Source of the DNA: an uncultured Bacteroidales bacterium
GTDB lineage: Bacteria; Bacteroidota; Bacteroidia; Bacteroidales; UBA932
Length of the DNA stretch: 64,000 bases
Direction: 5' to 3'
Assembly: GCA_944326355.1 (NCBI GenBank)
Contig: CALVDO010000003.1
Span: 1 to 64,000, forward strand
The position numbers were made by a program, and so were the translations under genes. The notes beneath the pieces were generated by a model. The model ran no database searches, was not told the origin of the DNA, and saw nothing but the letters and a program-made list of their open reading frames with translations. Below are positions 46,042 through 54,406 of this stretch, piece by piece; the stretch's first letter is position 1, and every line of letters starts with the position of its first letter.

Positions 46042-46953
46042 ATGTTTGAGATAGTTTCCAAAGAGATGCTTTCTCCGGCGGTCTGCCGGATGAAAGTGTA
46101 CGCTCCGAGACTGGCCTCTTCGGCTCTCCCGGGGCAGTTTCTGATAGTTATTCCGGAGGATCACGGGGAGAGGATTCCCCTGACGGTCAGCGACTATGAT
46201 CCTGAGGCCGGGACGGTGACCATAGTGACGCAGAGAATCGGCGTCTCCACAGGGGAGATATGTTCTCTCGGCGTGGGAGACCGTTTCAGCGATGTCGTCG
46301 GGCCTCTCGGGCAGCCGTCCGAATTTGTCGGGAAGACGGCGGAGGAGCTCGCGGGGGAGCGCTTCATATTCATCGCAGGAGGCATCGGAGCAGCTCCGGT
46401 CTATCCGCAGGTGAAGTATCTCCATGCTCTCGGGGCGCATGTTGAGGTGATAATCGGGGCAAAGACCTCCGGCCTCATCATATGCAGGGAGGAGATGAGC
46501 GCCGTGTGCGATGCTCTCCACATCTGTACGGACGACGGCTCGGAAGGCTTCGGGGGAATGGTCACAGGCCTTCTCGAGAAGCTTGTCCTCGAGGATGGGA
46601 AGAGATACACGAGGGCTGTGGCGATAGGTCCTATGGTGATGATGAAGTTCGCGTCCCTTACGGCCAGAAAGCTAGGCATTCCGATTACGGTCAGTCTCAA
46701 CACCCTGATGGTGGACGGCACCGGAATGTGCGGAGCCTGCCGGGTGACGGTCGGCGGACGGACGAGGTTCGCCTGCGTCGAAGGTCCTGAATTTGACGGA
46801 TATGAGGTGGATTTCGACGAGGCGATGCGCCGTCAGACGATGTATCGTGTCCAGGAGCATGACGCCGAGGTCGAGTATGAACATGAATGCCGTATCGGCC
46901 GCACCCCGTCAGGACAGGGCGTGGACCGTGACGGAGAAAGGAGGAACGCGTGA
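46042..46953 (+). CDS. NfnA/PyrK-like FAD/NAD-binding electron transfer subunit
   Basis: The 303-residue protein is of the ferredoxin-NADP reductase fold: FAD site RIPLTVSDYD and TVTIVTQRIGVSTG, nucleotide motif IAGGIGAAPVYPQVK, and a C-terminal [2Fe-2S] region VDGTGMCGACRVTVGG with Cys230, Cys233 and Cys245 (in RFACVEGPEFDG). This matches subunits named NfnA, SudB or sulfide/dihydroorotate dehydrogenase-like. With the next gene it should form a two-subunit flavoprotein that exchanges electrons between ferredoxin, NADH and NADPH. It overlaps the next gene by one base (TGATG). Confidence 0.87.
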   Translation: MFEIVSKEMLSPAVCRMKVYAPRLASSALPGQFLIVIPEDHGERIPLTVSDYDPEAGTVTIVTQRIGVSTGEICSLGVGDRFSDVVGPLGQPSEFVGKTAEELAGERFIFIAGGIGAAPVYPQVKYLHALGAHVEVIIGAKTSGLIICREEMSAVCDALHICTDDGSEGFGGMVTGLLEKLVLEDGKRYTRAVAIGPMVMMKFASLTARKLGIPITVSLNTLMVDGTGMCGACRVTVGGRTRFACVEGPEFDGYEVDFDEAMRRQTMYRVQEHDAEVEYEHECRIGRTPSGQGVDRDGERRNA

Positions 46954-48389
46954 TGGCTGAGAGAATACCGAGAGTCCCTGTGAGGGAACAGGATCCGAAG
47001 GTAAGGGCGACCAATTTTGACGAGGTCTGCTACGGATATGACGAAAAGGAGGCGATGCTTGAGGCGTCGAGATGCCTCAGATGCAGGAATCCGCGCTGTG
47101 TCGGCGCCTGTCCTGTCAATGTGTCGATTCCTGAGTTTATAGCGTCGGTCGCGGCGGGGGATTTCCGCACGGCGGCCGCCGTCATAGCGAGAGATTCTTC
47201 TCTGCCCGCCGTCTGCGGCAGAGTCTGCCCGCAGGAGACGCAGTGCGAAGGAAGCTGCATACTCGGGGTGAAGTCCGAGCCTGTGGCCATAGGCAAGCTT
47301 GAGCGCTTCGTCGCCGACTGGAGTATGGCCAACGGCAAGGCGGAAGTGGAGAAGGCTCCGTCAAACGGCCTGAAAGTGGCTGTCGTAGGCAGCGGCCCCG
47401 CAGGACTTGCCTGTGCCGCCGACCTTGCCAAGCTTGGCTATGAAGTGACTGTCTTCGAGGCTCTTCACAAGGCTGGAGGCGTGCTCGAGTATGGCATCCC
47501 TGAGTTCCGCCTTCCGAAGGACAGGGTGGTGGCGGCCGAGATAGAAGAAGTGCTGCGACTTGGAGTGAAGATAGAGACCGACGTGGTGGTCGGAAGGACT
47601 GTCACGGTAGACAGCCTCCTCGACAGGGAGGGCTTCTCGGCCGTGTTCATCGGCTCCGGAGCCGGCCTTCCGCGCTTCATGAACATACCGGGGGAGAATC
47701 TCAACGGCGTCTTTTCCGCCAATGAGTTCCTGACGCGCAACAATCTGATGAAGGCTTACAGACATGACTACAGGACTCCTGTCTACACCGGGCACAGGGT
47801 AGTCGTGGTCGGCGGCGGCAATGTGGCCATGGACGCCGCGAGGACTGCGCTTCGGCTCGGAGCGGAGACGACAATCGTCTACCGGCGCACGGAAAAGGAG
47901 CTTCCGGCCCGCAGGGAGGAGGTGCATCATGCAAAGGAGGAGGGCATCAGCTTCAGGATGCTCACCAATCCTGTCGAAGTCCTCGGCAATGAGAAGGGCT
48001 GGGTGACCGGCCTGAGGTGCATACGCATGGAGCTCGGAGAGCCGGACGAGAGCGGACGCCGCTCACCTGTCCCCGTGCCGGGATCGGAGTTCGAGATAGA
48101 GGCTGACTCTGTGATAATGGCACTAGGCACTTCTCCGAATCCTCTCATTTCGCACACGACTTCAGGTCTGGTCACTGACAGACGGGGGTGCATAGTGGCA
48201 GACGAGAATGGCGTGACGTCACGGCCTGGCGTGTTTGCCGGAGGCGATGCGGTCACGGGAGCGGCTACGGTGATTCTTGCGATGGGAGCCGGAAGAAAGG
48301 CCGCCGCCGCAATCCGCGCCTATCTTTCAGATAAGTCCGCACACTGTCCCGGCACGTCGGACGGGGCTGTGGAAAAACCTGCGGAATGA
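46953..48389 (+). CDS. NfnB/GltA-like NADPH-dependent oxidoreductase
   Basis: The 478-residue protein matches the small subunit of glutamate synthase and NfnB. N-terminal iron-sulfur Cys clusters are visible in CLRCRNPRCVGACPVNV and CGRVCPQETQCEGSCILG, followed by the FAD motif VVGSGPAGLACAADLAKLGY, the NADPH motif VVGGGNVAMDAARTALRLG and the C-terminal FAD segment GVFAGGDAVTGAATVILAMG. No large glutamate synthase subunit is adjacent, while an NfnA-like subunit overlaps it, so a ferredoxin:NAD(P) transhydrogenase is more likely than glutamate synthase. The start ATG at 46953 was preferred to an adjacent upstream GTG. Confidence 0.88.
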   Translation: MAERIPRVPVREQDPKVRATNFDEVCYGYDEKEAMLEASRCLRCRNPRCVGACPVNVSIPEFIASVAAGDFRTAAAVIARDSSLPAVCGRVCPQETQCEGSCILGVKSEPVAIGKLERFVADWSMANGKAEVEKAPSNGLKVAVVGSGPAGLACAADLAKLGYEVTVFEALHKAGGVLEYGIPEFRLPKDRVVAAEIEEVLRLGVKIETDVVVGRTVTVDSLLDREGFSAVFIGSGAGLPRFMNIPGENLNGVFSANEFLTRNNLMKAYRHDYRTPVYTGHRVVVVGGGNVAMDAARTALRLGAETTIVYRRTEKELPARREEVHHAKEEGISFRMLTNPVEVLGNEKGWVTGLRCIRMELGEPDESGRRSPVPVPGSEFEIEADSVIMALGTSPNPLISHTTSGLVTDRRGCIVADENGVTSRPGVFAGGDAVTGAATVILAMGAGRKAAAAIRAYLSDKSAHCPGTSDGAVEKPAE

Positions 48390-48874
48390 TGGCGGTCGGG
48401 GCTTTCAGACTGCCGCGGATTCTCCTCCGCAAGTCGGCGAAGCTGCTTGCGGCGGTCTCGCTGCTTCCGCTGTTCTTCTCATGTGAATTCAGCGGAGGTA
48501 CCGGGCCGGACGGGACCTACGGCTTCCCATACGCCGATTTTGAGGTGTGGGGCACCGTATATGACGACCGCAACCAGCCTCTGGCCGGCATAAGGGTCTA
48601 TTATATGGACTCCTGGTGGGGAATGTGGTACGAAGACACGCTTCCTGACGGCACATTCTGTCTGCGCGGCAACTTCACTCCGTCGGGCCTGATCAATCTC
48701 ACGGCTGTAGATCTCGGTGACGGCCAGAACTGGGGATATTATATGGACGCGACTGTCACTGTGGCTCTTGACATGGTCAGCGAGCCGGACGATTCGGATG
48801 ACGAGTGGTATCAGGGACTGTATGCCGGCGAGGTCGACATAATGATGTTTCCGGATCCGAGCATCCCGTGGTGA
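48386..48874 (+). CDS. Small lipoprotein (radical SAM-associated lipoprotein-like)
   Basis: The 162-residue protein has a basic N-terminus and a hydrophobic segment LLAAVSLLPLFFSC, whose Cys is a lipoprotein site. The mature part begins EFSGGTGPDGTYGFPYADFE and continues as VWGTVYDDRNQPLAGIRVYY, a carboxypeptidase-regulatory-like beta fold. The YG-P and GI-V pattern resembles a Bacteroidetes family annotated as radical SAM-associated putative lipoprotein, but no radical SAM gene is nearby, so this is tentative. It overlaps the preceding flavoprotein gene by 4 bp (ATGA), which suggests co-expression. Met at 48389 is an alternative start. Confidence 0.66.
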   Translation: MMAVGAFRLPRILLRKSAKLLAAVSLLPLFFSCEFSGGTGPDGTYGFPYADFEVWGTVYDDRNQPLAGIRVYYMDSWWGMWYEDTLPDGTFCLRGNFTPSGLINLTAVDLGDGQNWGYYMDATVTVALDMVSEPDDSDDEWYQGLYAGEVDIMMFPDPSIPW

Positions 48875-49004
48875 CGGCGGGGTCTCGCCGCCAGGAGGCG
48901 GGCACTGCGGAAATTCGGGAATTTCGTCATGTCTGATGCAACGTCCGCCGCCGGATCTGCATCTTTAAGGCGTTGTTTGATTGATAATCGTTAAATCCAG
49001 CGCC

Positions 49005-49094
49005 ATGAGAGAGTTTCTTGTTGAAATGGTCAAAAGAGTCGGGGCATTTGCAGTAGTGGCCCTGATTCTGTCGTCTTTTCTCTGGCTTGCCTGA
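49005..49094 (+). CDS. Possible 29-residue single-pass membrane protein
   Basis: This short frame reads MREFLVEMVKRVGAFAVVAL and ends ILSSFLWLA before a TGA. A basic, amphipathic start is followed by a hydrophobic run of about 17 residues, the form of a small membrane protein. It lies in the 390-bp gap between the lipoprotein and hisS, upstream of a terminator (49151-49183), so it would end the preceding operon. No conserved family can be claimed and coding status rests on composition only. Confidence 0.35.
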   Translation: MREFLVEMVKRVGAFAVVALILSSFLWLA

Positions 49095-49150
49095 ATCGTC
49101 GGCGTGCGACCGTGCGCCTGATGCCGCGGCCAGAGCCTGATGCAGATATG

Positions 49151-49183
49151 AGCGGCTGTCCTGTAGCGGGACGGCCGCTTTTA
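49151..49183 (+). terminator. Intrinsic terminator before hisS
   Basis: AGCGGCTGTCC (49151-49161) pairs with GGGACGGCCGCT (49168-49179) with one G-T pair, and is followed by TTTTAT. It would end the transcript of the NfnAB-like pair and the lipoprotein gene. Confidence 0.65.
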
Positions 49184-49196
49184 TCATAAATTTTCT

Positions 49197-49204
49197 TATC
49201 TTTG
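49197..49204 (+). promoter_or_regulatory. hisS -7 box
   Basis: TATCTTTG (49197-49204) is a perfect TAnnTTTG -7 box 60 nt ahead of the hisS ATG. The -33 region overlaps the T-run of the upstream terminator and has no exact TTTG. Confidence 0.4.
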
Positions 49205-49264
49205 CGCCCTTGATTGTTCAATTGGCCGCACGTCTGCCGAACGACGTGGCAAAACGCTTGATAT

Positions 49265-50677
49265 ATGGCTCAGAAACCTTCAATTCCGAAAGGCACAAGG
49301 GATTTCTCCCCTGCGGAAACCGCCGGAAGAAACTACATTTTCGACACGATACGCTCCGTGTTCAGAACTTATGGCTATGTCCAGATAGAGACTCCGGCAA
49401 TGGAGAATCTCAGCACCCTGCTTGGAAAATACGGGGAGGAGGGCGACAGGCTTCTCTTCCGCATACTCAATTCCGGAGACGCTTTTTCAGGGATAGACTT
49501 TGATTCCTATTGTATTGATAAACGAACAAATTCATACGACAGTCGCGCATTGTCGGCGAAAGTCTGCGAAAAAGGTCTGAGATATGACCTGACTGTGCCT
49601 TTCGCGAGATATGTGGTGCAGCATCAGAGCGAGCTCTCGTTCCCTTTCAGAAGATGTCAGATACAGCCCGTATGGCGTGCGGACAGGCCACAGAAAGGCC
49701 GTTACAGGGAGTTCTATCAGTGTGACGCCGACGTCATCGGTTCGGATTCGCTTCTCAATGAGCTCGAGCTGGTGCAGATCGTGGACAGAGTATTCGGTCT
49801 CCTCGGCATCTCAGTCAGCATAAGGATAAACAACAGGAAGGTCCTTACCGGTCTGGCCGAGATCGCAGGCTTCCCGGACAAGGTGGTCGACATGACCGTG
49901 GCCATAGACAAGATAGAGAAGACAGGACTTGAAGCCGTTGAGGCAGAGATGAGAGAGAAGGGGCTGAGCGAGGAGGCGATAAAGGTCATAGAGCCGGTTC
50001 TTCTGCTCTCGGGCTCCACGCGGGAGAAGATTGCCTGCATGAGAACCATGATGGGCGGCGGGTCCGCTTCCGGCATTGTGTCGGAGACGGGGCTGAAGGG
50101 CCTTGACGAGCTTGACGAGCTGTTCGGGCTCATATCTGCAGCTTCCGTTTCGCAGGAAGTGGTGCTTGACCTGTCTCTCGCACGCGGTCTGAACTATTAC
50201 ACGGGAGCGATTTTCGAAGTCAAGGCCAATGACTTTCAGATAGGCAGCATCTGCGGAGGCGGACGCTATGACAATCTTACCGGCATTTTCGGCCTTCCGG
50301 GCATGTCCGGAGTGGGAATATCATTCGGCGCTGACCGTATTTATGACGTGCTCAAGGGGCTTGATCTTTTCCCTGAGAGCATAGCGGAGTCTTCCAGAAT
50401 CCTTTTCGCCAACATGGGCGATAGGGAGCTCCGGTATCTTCTGCCTGTGGTCAAGTCTCTCCGCGACGCCGGAGTGGCCTGCGAGATCTATCACGAGCAC
50501 AGCAAGCTCAAGAAGCAGTTTGACTATGCCGCGAAGAAGTCGATTCCTTTCATCTCCATTGTGGGGGAGGACGAGATCTCAAGAGGCGAAGTCAACGTCA
50601 AGAATCTCACCACAGGAGAGCAGAAGTCGTTTGCCGCATCGGACATAGAGCATCTGATTTCATTCGTATGCAGGTAG
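49265..50677 (+). CDS. hisS: Histidyl-tRNA synthetase
   Basis: HisRS charges tRNA-His. The 470 residues contain motif 1 ([10 protein letters not shown] and [11 protein letters not shown]), [14 protein letters not shown], motif 2 ([18 protein letters not shown], then [12 protein letters not shown]), the histidine motif [14 protein letters not shown], motif 3 ([15 protein letters not shown]) and an anticodon-binding domain. Its start, [14 protein letters not shown], is standard. The 3' end overlaps the EamA gene by 10 bp. Confidence 0.97.
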   Translation: MAQKPSIPKGTRDFSPAETAGRNYIFDTIRSVFRTYGYVQIETPAMENLSTLLGKYGEEGDRLLFRILNSGDAFSGIDFDSYCIDKRTNSYDSRALSAKVCEKGLRYDLTVPFARYVVQHQSELSFPFRRCQIQPVWRADRPQKGRYREFYQCDADVIGSDSLLNELELVQIVDRVFGLLGISVSIRINNRKVLTGLAEIAGFPDKVVDMTVAIDKIEKTGLEAVEAEMREKGLSEEAIKVIEPVLLLSGSTREKIACMRTMMGGGSASGIVSETGLKGLDELDELFGLISAASVSQEVVLDLSLARGLNYYTGAIFEVKANDFQIGSICGGGRYDNLTGIFGLPGMSGVGISFGADRIYDVLKGLDLFPESIAESSRILFANMGDRELRYLLPVVKSLRDAGVACEIYHEHSKLKKQFDYAAKKSIPFISIVGEDEISRGEVNVKNLTTGEQKSFAASDIEHLISFVCR

Positions 50678-51600
50678 GTGCGGCCGTGCAGAAGCGCCCT
50701 TCCTCAGTGTGGGGCTATGTGGCCGGTGTCATAACCGGCGTAACTTATGGACTGAATCCTCTCTTCGCTGTCCCTCTCATGAGGCGTGGGATGTCTGTGG
50801 ATGAGATACTTTTCTTCAGGTATCTCATCGCCGTCATCATCCTCGGAGGCTGGCTCGCAGTCTGCAGGGAGAGTTTCCGTGTGAGTCTCAAGCAGCTTTC
50901 AAGGCTGCTCATCCTCGGCCTGCTGTTCTCCATGAGCAGTCTCACGCTTTTCGCGGCCTATGACTTCATCCCTTCCGGGGTGGCGACCACGATCGTGTTT
51001 CTGTATCCGGTCCTCGTGGCCGTCATCATGGTGTTCATGCGCGTATATCCCACCTGGCAGGTGTGGCTTTCGATAGTCATGACGTTCGTAGGGGTGCTCT
51101 TTCTGTGCCGTTCGGACGGGGACGGGCTTCTGCAGTGGAAAGGGCTCGCGCTTTCATTCGCCTCCGCCCTGTCGTATGCGATGTTCATAGTCATCATCAA
51201 CCGCAGCCGCACGATTCGGACGGTGTCCAATTCCCTCCTCACTTTCTATGCGCTTCTGACGGGCGTGGTGCTGTTCTTCATTCACAGCATGATCTCATCG
51301 TCGGGAAATGTGTCGGCGCTTTTCACGGGTCTGGACAGTGCCGGTGTCTGGCTGAGCCTCATAGGCCTTGCGGTGATGCCTACCGTGGTGTCTACGGCCA
51401 CTCTCGCCATGGCGACGCGCATTATCGGCGCTACCAAGGCGTCGGTGCTCGGTGTCTTTGAGCCGGTCACCGCCATTCTTGTCGGAGCCGTCGCATTCGG
51501 AGAGAAGATCACCCCTAACATGGTCATAGGCATCATCTTGACGATGGTGGCAATTGTCTTCATGATTGTCTCCTCATCCGACGGGAAGAAGATAAAATGA
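50668..51600 (+). CDS. EamA-family (DMT) transporter
   Basis: The 310-residue protein has about ten transmembrane helices in two EamA repeats: [20 protein letters not shown] with [13 protein letters not shown] in the first, and [16 protein letters not shown] with [19 protein letters not shown] in the second. EamA proteins export or exchange metabolites such as amino acids or nucleosides; the substrate here is unknown. It overlaps the hisS 3' end, so it is co-transcribed with it. Confidence 0.88.
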   Translation: MQVGAAVQKRPSSVWGYVAGVITGVTYGLNPLFAVPLMRRGMSVDEILFFRYLIAVIILGGWLAVCRESFRVSLKQLSRLLILGLLFSMSSLTLFAAYDFIPSGVATTIVFLYPVLVAVIMVFMRVYPTWQVWLSIVMTFVGVLFLCRSDGDGLLQWKGLALSFASALSYAMFIVIINRSRTIRTVSNSLLTFYALLTGVVLFFIHSMISSSGNVSALFTGLDSAGVWLSLIGLAVMPTVVSTATLAMATRIIGATKASVLGVFEPVTAILVGAVAFGEKITPNMVIGIILTMVAIVFMIVSSSDGKKIK

Positions 51601-51627
51601 GAAAGTGACAAAATTTTCGAAAAAAAT

Positions 51628-51660
51628 TTTGCATATATATAAAAAATATATCTACCTTTG
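51628..51660 (+). promoter_or_regulatory. Promoter of the initiator tRNA
   Basis: TTTG (51628-51631), 21 nt and TACCTTTG (51653-51660) match the -33/-7 consensus. The spacer is very A/T-rich. Transcription would start about 5 nt before the tRNA. Confidence 0.65.
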
Positions 51661-51671
51661 TAGTCTCAAAT

Positions 51672-51747
51672 CGCGGGGTAGAGCAGTTGGTAGCTCGTCG
51701 GGCTCATAACCCGGAGGCCGGAGGTTCGAGTCCTTCCCCCGCTACCA
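51672..51747 (+). tRNA. tRNA-fMet(CAT), initiator
   Basis: The 76-nt sequence folds as a cloverleaf with anticodon CAT and an encoded CCA end (51745-51747). It has initiator features: no Watson-Crick pair at position 1:72 (C1 against T72) and three consecutive G-C pairs (GGG/CCC) in the anticodon stem. A canonical promoter precedes it and a hairpin with a long T-run follows it, so it is a single-tRNA transcription unit. Confidence 0.95.
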
Positions 51748-51750
51748 AGC

Positions 51751-51783
51751 AGGACAACTCATCAGGGTTGTCCTTATTTTTTT
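51751..51783 (+). terminator. Terminator after the initiator tRNA
   Basis: AGGACAAC (51751-51758) pairs with GTTGTCCT (51767-51774), followed by a run of T. It lies 3 nt past the tRNA CCA. Confidence 0.78.
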
Positions 51784-51879
51784 TGCCCGTAGCCCTGCTG
51801 TCCGGTGTAGTCTTCGGTAATGTGGACATTTTGGTAATGGGGCAGCGGTACATGAAATGGTTGGAAAGGTCTTTTTGAT

Positions 51880-53220
51880 ATGAATGAGAAAAGAAGCAGG
51901 GCAGAGTGGATTCGCCGCTATGCCGGTTTTGTAGTCATACTTTTTGTCATTGCCTTCGGGACATCGCTGTCAATCCGGGCGAATCTCGGTTCTTCTCCGA
52001 TTTCTGCGCCTCCATACATACTTTCTCTTGTTCCCGGGGTGAGCCTCAGCATGGGGCAGCTTACCATCTGCATGCATGTTTTCTTCATCCTCATTCAGGT
52101 GCTGCTTCTGCGTAAGGAATTTGAGAAGCGGCAGTATGCGCAGATCGTCGTCTCGTTCCTTTTCGGGTTCTATACTGATCTGACAATGTGGCTTACGGGG
52201 TTTCTGCAGATTCCTTCCGACATCAATCCCGCGCTCGGATATCCGCTGCGTTTGCTCGAACTTCTCATCGGCGGTGCGATTCTGGCGTTCGGCATAGCCT
52301 GCGAAGTGCGGTGCGATTCGCTGATGTTGGCCGGTGAGGGGCTTCCTCTGGCTATTTCAAAGTTTCTGAAGAAGGATTTTAGCCGGGTGAAGATATTTTC
52401 GGATACGACACTGGTGCTTATAGGGGTCGTGTTCATGCTGGCTTTCTTCCGCAGATGGGACTGGGAGATGGTCGGTGTCGGCACTCTCATCTCCATGTTT
52501 TATGTGGGGCTGATGGTCAAGGTGATCTCTCCGCATGTGCAGTGGCTTGACAAGATCTTCATCCCGGAGCGGGAGAGACAGGCGGCAGTCTCTGAAAATG
52601 CGGGCACAAGTGACAGACATCTCGTCATCACCATCGCCAGGATGTACGGGAGTGGAGGCGATGCCGTTGGAGAGAAAGTGGCGGAAAGTCTCGGGTGCCC
52701 TTGCTGCAGCCGTCAGATTATAGATCAGACGGCTGTGCAGATGGGATATCCGGAGGAATTTGTGGCTGAGAACGAACAGAACATTTCCACCGTGCGGCTT
52801 TGGGAAATGATATTTTCCGACAGCGGCATACCCTCGTCCATGAATCCTTCCAGGGATGACGCCATATTTGTCAGCCAGAGCCGTGCCGTCCTCAGCATAG
52901 CGCGCAAGGGGCCGTGCGTGATAGTGGGCAGGCTGGGCAACTGGATTCTCAGGGACAGGCCCAACGTGCTCCGTGTCTTCATCAAGTCCGGAAAAGAGCG
53001 GGCCATAAGCCGTGTGACGGCACGCACCGGCCTATCTGAAGAGGAGGCGGCAATGAAGATAGACCGTGTCAATACCGGGAGGGCAAACCATTATTGGAGG
53101 TATACCGGCAGGCAGTGGATGGACATGAATGAATATGATCTTGTCATCGACACTGACCGGACAGGGATTGACGGGGCCGCAGCCTTAATCGTTCGTGCTG
53201 CGGCCGATTTCCATATATGA
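51880..53220 (+). CDS. YczE-like membrane protein fused to a cytidylate kinase-like domain
   Basis: The 446-residue protein joins two parts. Residues 1-220 have about five transmembrane segments and match YczE/DUF6198 membrane proteins (IAFGTSLSIRANLGSSPISA). Residues 245-446 form a cytidylate kinase-like domain: HLVITIARMYGSGGDAVGEK holds the P-loop, then SRQIIDQTAVQMGYPEEF, CVIVGRLGNWIL, RVTARTGLSEEEAAMKIDRV and YWRYTGRQWMDMNEYDLVID. Such kinase-like domains are related to CMP kinases but their substrates are unknown. Fusion suggests a phosphorylation activity tethered to the inner membrane, perhaps coupled to transport (inference). Confidence 0.85.
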   Translation: MNEKRSRAEWIRRYAGFVVILFVIAFGTSLSIRANLGSSPISAPPYILSLVPGVSLSMGQLTICMHVFFILIQVLLLRKEFEKRQYAQIVVSFLFGFYTDLTMWLTGFLQIPSDINPALGYPLRLLELLIGGAILAFGIACEVRCDSLMLAGEGLPLAISKFLKKDFSRVKIFSDTTLVLIGVVFMLAFFRRWDWEMVGVGTLISMFYVGLMVKVISPHVQWLDKIFIPERERQAAVSENAGTSDRHLVITIARMYGSGGDAVGEKVAESLGCPCCSRQIIDQTAVQMGYPEEFVAENEQNISTVRLWEMIFSDSGIPSSMNPSRDDAIFVSQSRAVLSIARKGPCVIVGRLGNWILRDRPNVLRVFIKSGKERAISRVTARTGLSEEEAAMKIDRVNTGRANHYWRYTGRQWMDMNEYDLVIDTDRTGIDGAAALIVRAAADFHI

Positions 53221-53243
53221 CTTGCTGACTGTCAGAGGTCTGA

Positions 53244-53612
53244 TTATTCGTCAGGCAGTCCTACGGATTCCTTTATGGTCTTGGAGACTGTCGAAAGGTA
53301 TTGGTAGCGGATGGAATCCCCGTCGGCCGGAGGGTTTTCGACAGGAATGGCCATTACCATTATAACGTATTCGTAGCCGGGTACATACTCGAAACCTTCG
53401 ATTGAATTGATGCCCATCGCCTGCCATCCCGGATATTCTCCGTATTTGACCCAAAGTATCTCTTCTTGGCCGCCAAACATCATTGTATTCGTGCCGGTTC
53501 GGGAGGCCACTGTCATCATGAGCAATTCCCCTTCAGTTTTCTGACAGGAGACCGAAGTTGCCATGGTGGATATTGCCACCAGAGTAATCATGATGTATTT
53601 CAAGATTTTCAT
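53244..53612 (-). CDS. DUF4377-like lipoprotein
   Basis: The 122-residue protein has a lipoprotein signal (MKILKYIMITLVAISTMATS then VSC). The mature part carries a DUF4377 pattern: a W-x-x-I-x-GF-Y stretch (QAMGINSIEGFEYVPGYEYV), then VENPPADGDSIRYQYLSTVS. DUF4377 domains occur in small Bacteroidetes envelope lipoproteins, often linked to META/heat-shock-type proteins; the role is unknown. It is a single minus-strand gene facing the kinase-like fusion gene. Confidence 0.7.
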   Translation of the reverse strand: MKILKYIMITLVAISTMATSVSCQKTEGELLMMTVASRTGTNTMMFGGQEEILWVKYGEYPGWQAMGINSIEGFEYVPGYEYVIMVMAIPVENPPADGDSIRYQYLSTVSKTIKESVGLPDE

Positions 53613-53852
53613 TGTGTGAAGTGATTAAAAGTGAAATGGTTAAAAGTGTGAATTTACAATTGGGCAGTTGTAGGTCTCTATTCAAGTTCTCGGGTGAAAG
53701 TTATGCAAAAAAACCGAAATGCAAGAAAATGCCGTCGTTAGACTTGTTACCTGTCAGTTGGAGAGAAATCCAGAAAATCGTTATTGTCTTTCTCGCGTAA
53801 GGCCGTCGCCGAGTATTACTCCGGTAGTGCCGGTTCGGGAGGATGATGGGGG

Positions 53853-54317
53853 TCAGTCTTCGGAGTCGTCGAAGAAGTCGTCGTTGAGGCCGGATTCGGA
53901 GGCGAGGCGGCTGGCGACGTCGTCGGGGATGTCGAAGTCGAGGCTGTCCCACAGGGAATCCATCTGCCGGCGCTCCTTCTTGGTCGGGCGCCCGGTGCCC
54001 CTGTCCCTCTTGAGGAAGAACGTCTCGACCGGAGCTCTCAGCTTGTCCAGCTCGGACTGCGGAGTGAGATTTTCGGCATATTGCGGGACCAGTTTCGCTC
54101 CCTGCCTCTTGTCGAGCGGGCTCAGCACCTTGTATGTGTAGGTGACGGCTCCTTTCCGGGCGGTGATCATGTCTCCGGCCTTCACTGTTCTGGAGGGCTT
54201 GACATCGGCCCCGTTGAGCCTTATCTTGCCTCCTCGGCAGGCGTCGGTCGCCTCGCTTCTTGTCTTGTAGACTCTTATCGCCCAGAGGTATTTGTCGATT
54301 CTTGTCTCTTCTGCCAT
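53853..54317 (-). CDS. RNA-binding S4-domain protein, Hsp15-like
   Basis: The 154-residue protein starts with an S4 RNA-binding domain: ETRIDKYLWAIRVYKTRSEA, then RGGKIRLNGADVKPSRTVKA with GD. It continues as in Hsp15/HslR, which binds free 50S subunits carrying peptidyl-tRNA after heat shock. The C-terminal third is basic, then acidic, ending LNDDFFDDSED. The start at 54317 (MAEETRIDK) matches the family; 15 codons open upstream are not typical. It is 89 bp downstream of the isomerase-like gene. Confidence 0.88.
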   Translation of the reverse strand: MAEETRIDKYLWAIRVYKTRSEATDACRGGKIRLNGADVKPSRTVKAGDMITARKGAVTYTYKVLSPLDKRQGAKLVPQYAENLTPQSELDKLRAPVETFFLKRDRGTGRPTKKERRQMDSLWDSLDFDIPDDVASRLASESGLNDDFFDDSED

Positions 54318-54406
54318 CTGTATTCCTCCGTTCTGTGTGACGTCTGGCTGTTGAAGCGTCATCTTTCCGCTTGGCAGGCGTCAACTCTTCAGTTTAAGTT
54401 TCATCC

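Noticed and set aside
49151..49183. Hairpin before hisS considered as a T-box or riboswitch
   Set aside because: It is a simple stem with a T-run, fully explained as an intrinsic terminator; no T-box features are present.
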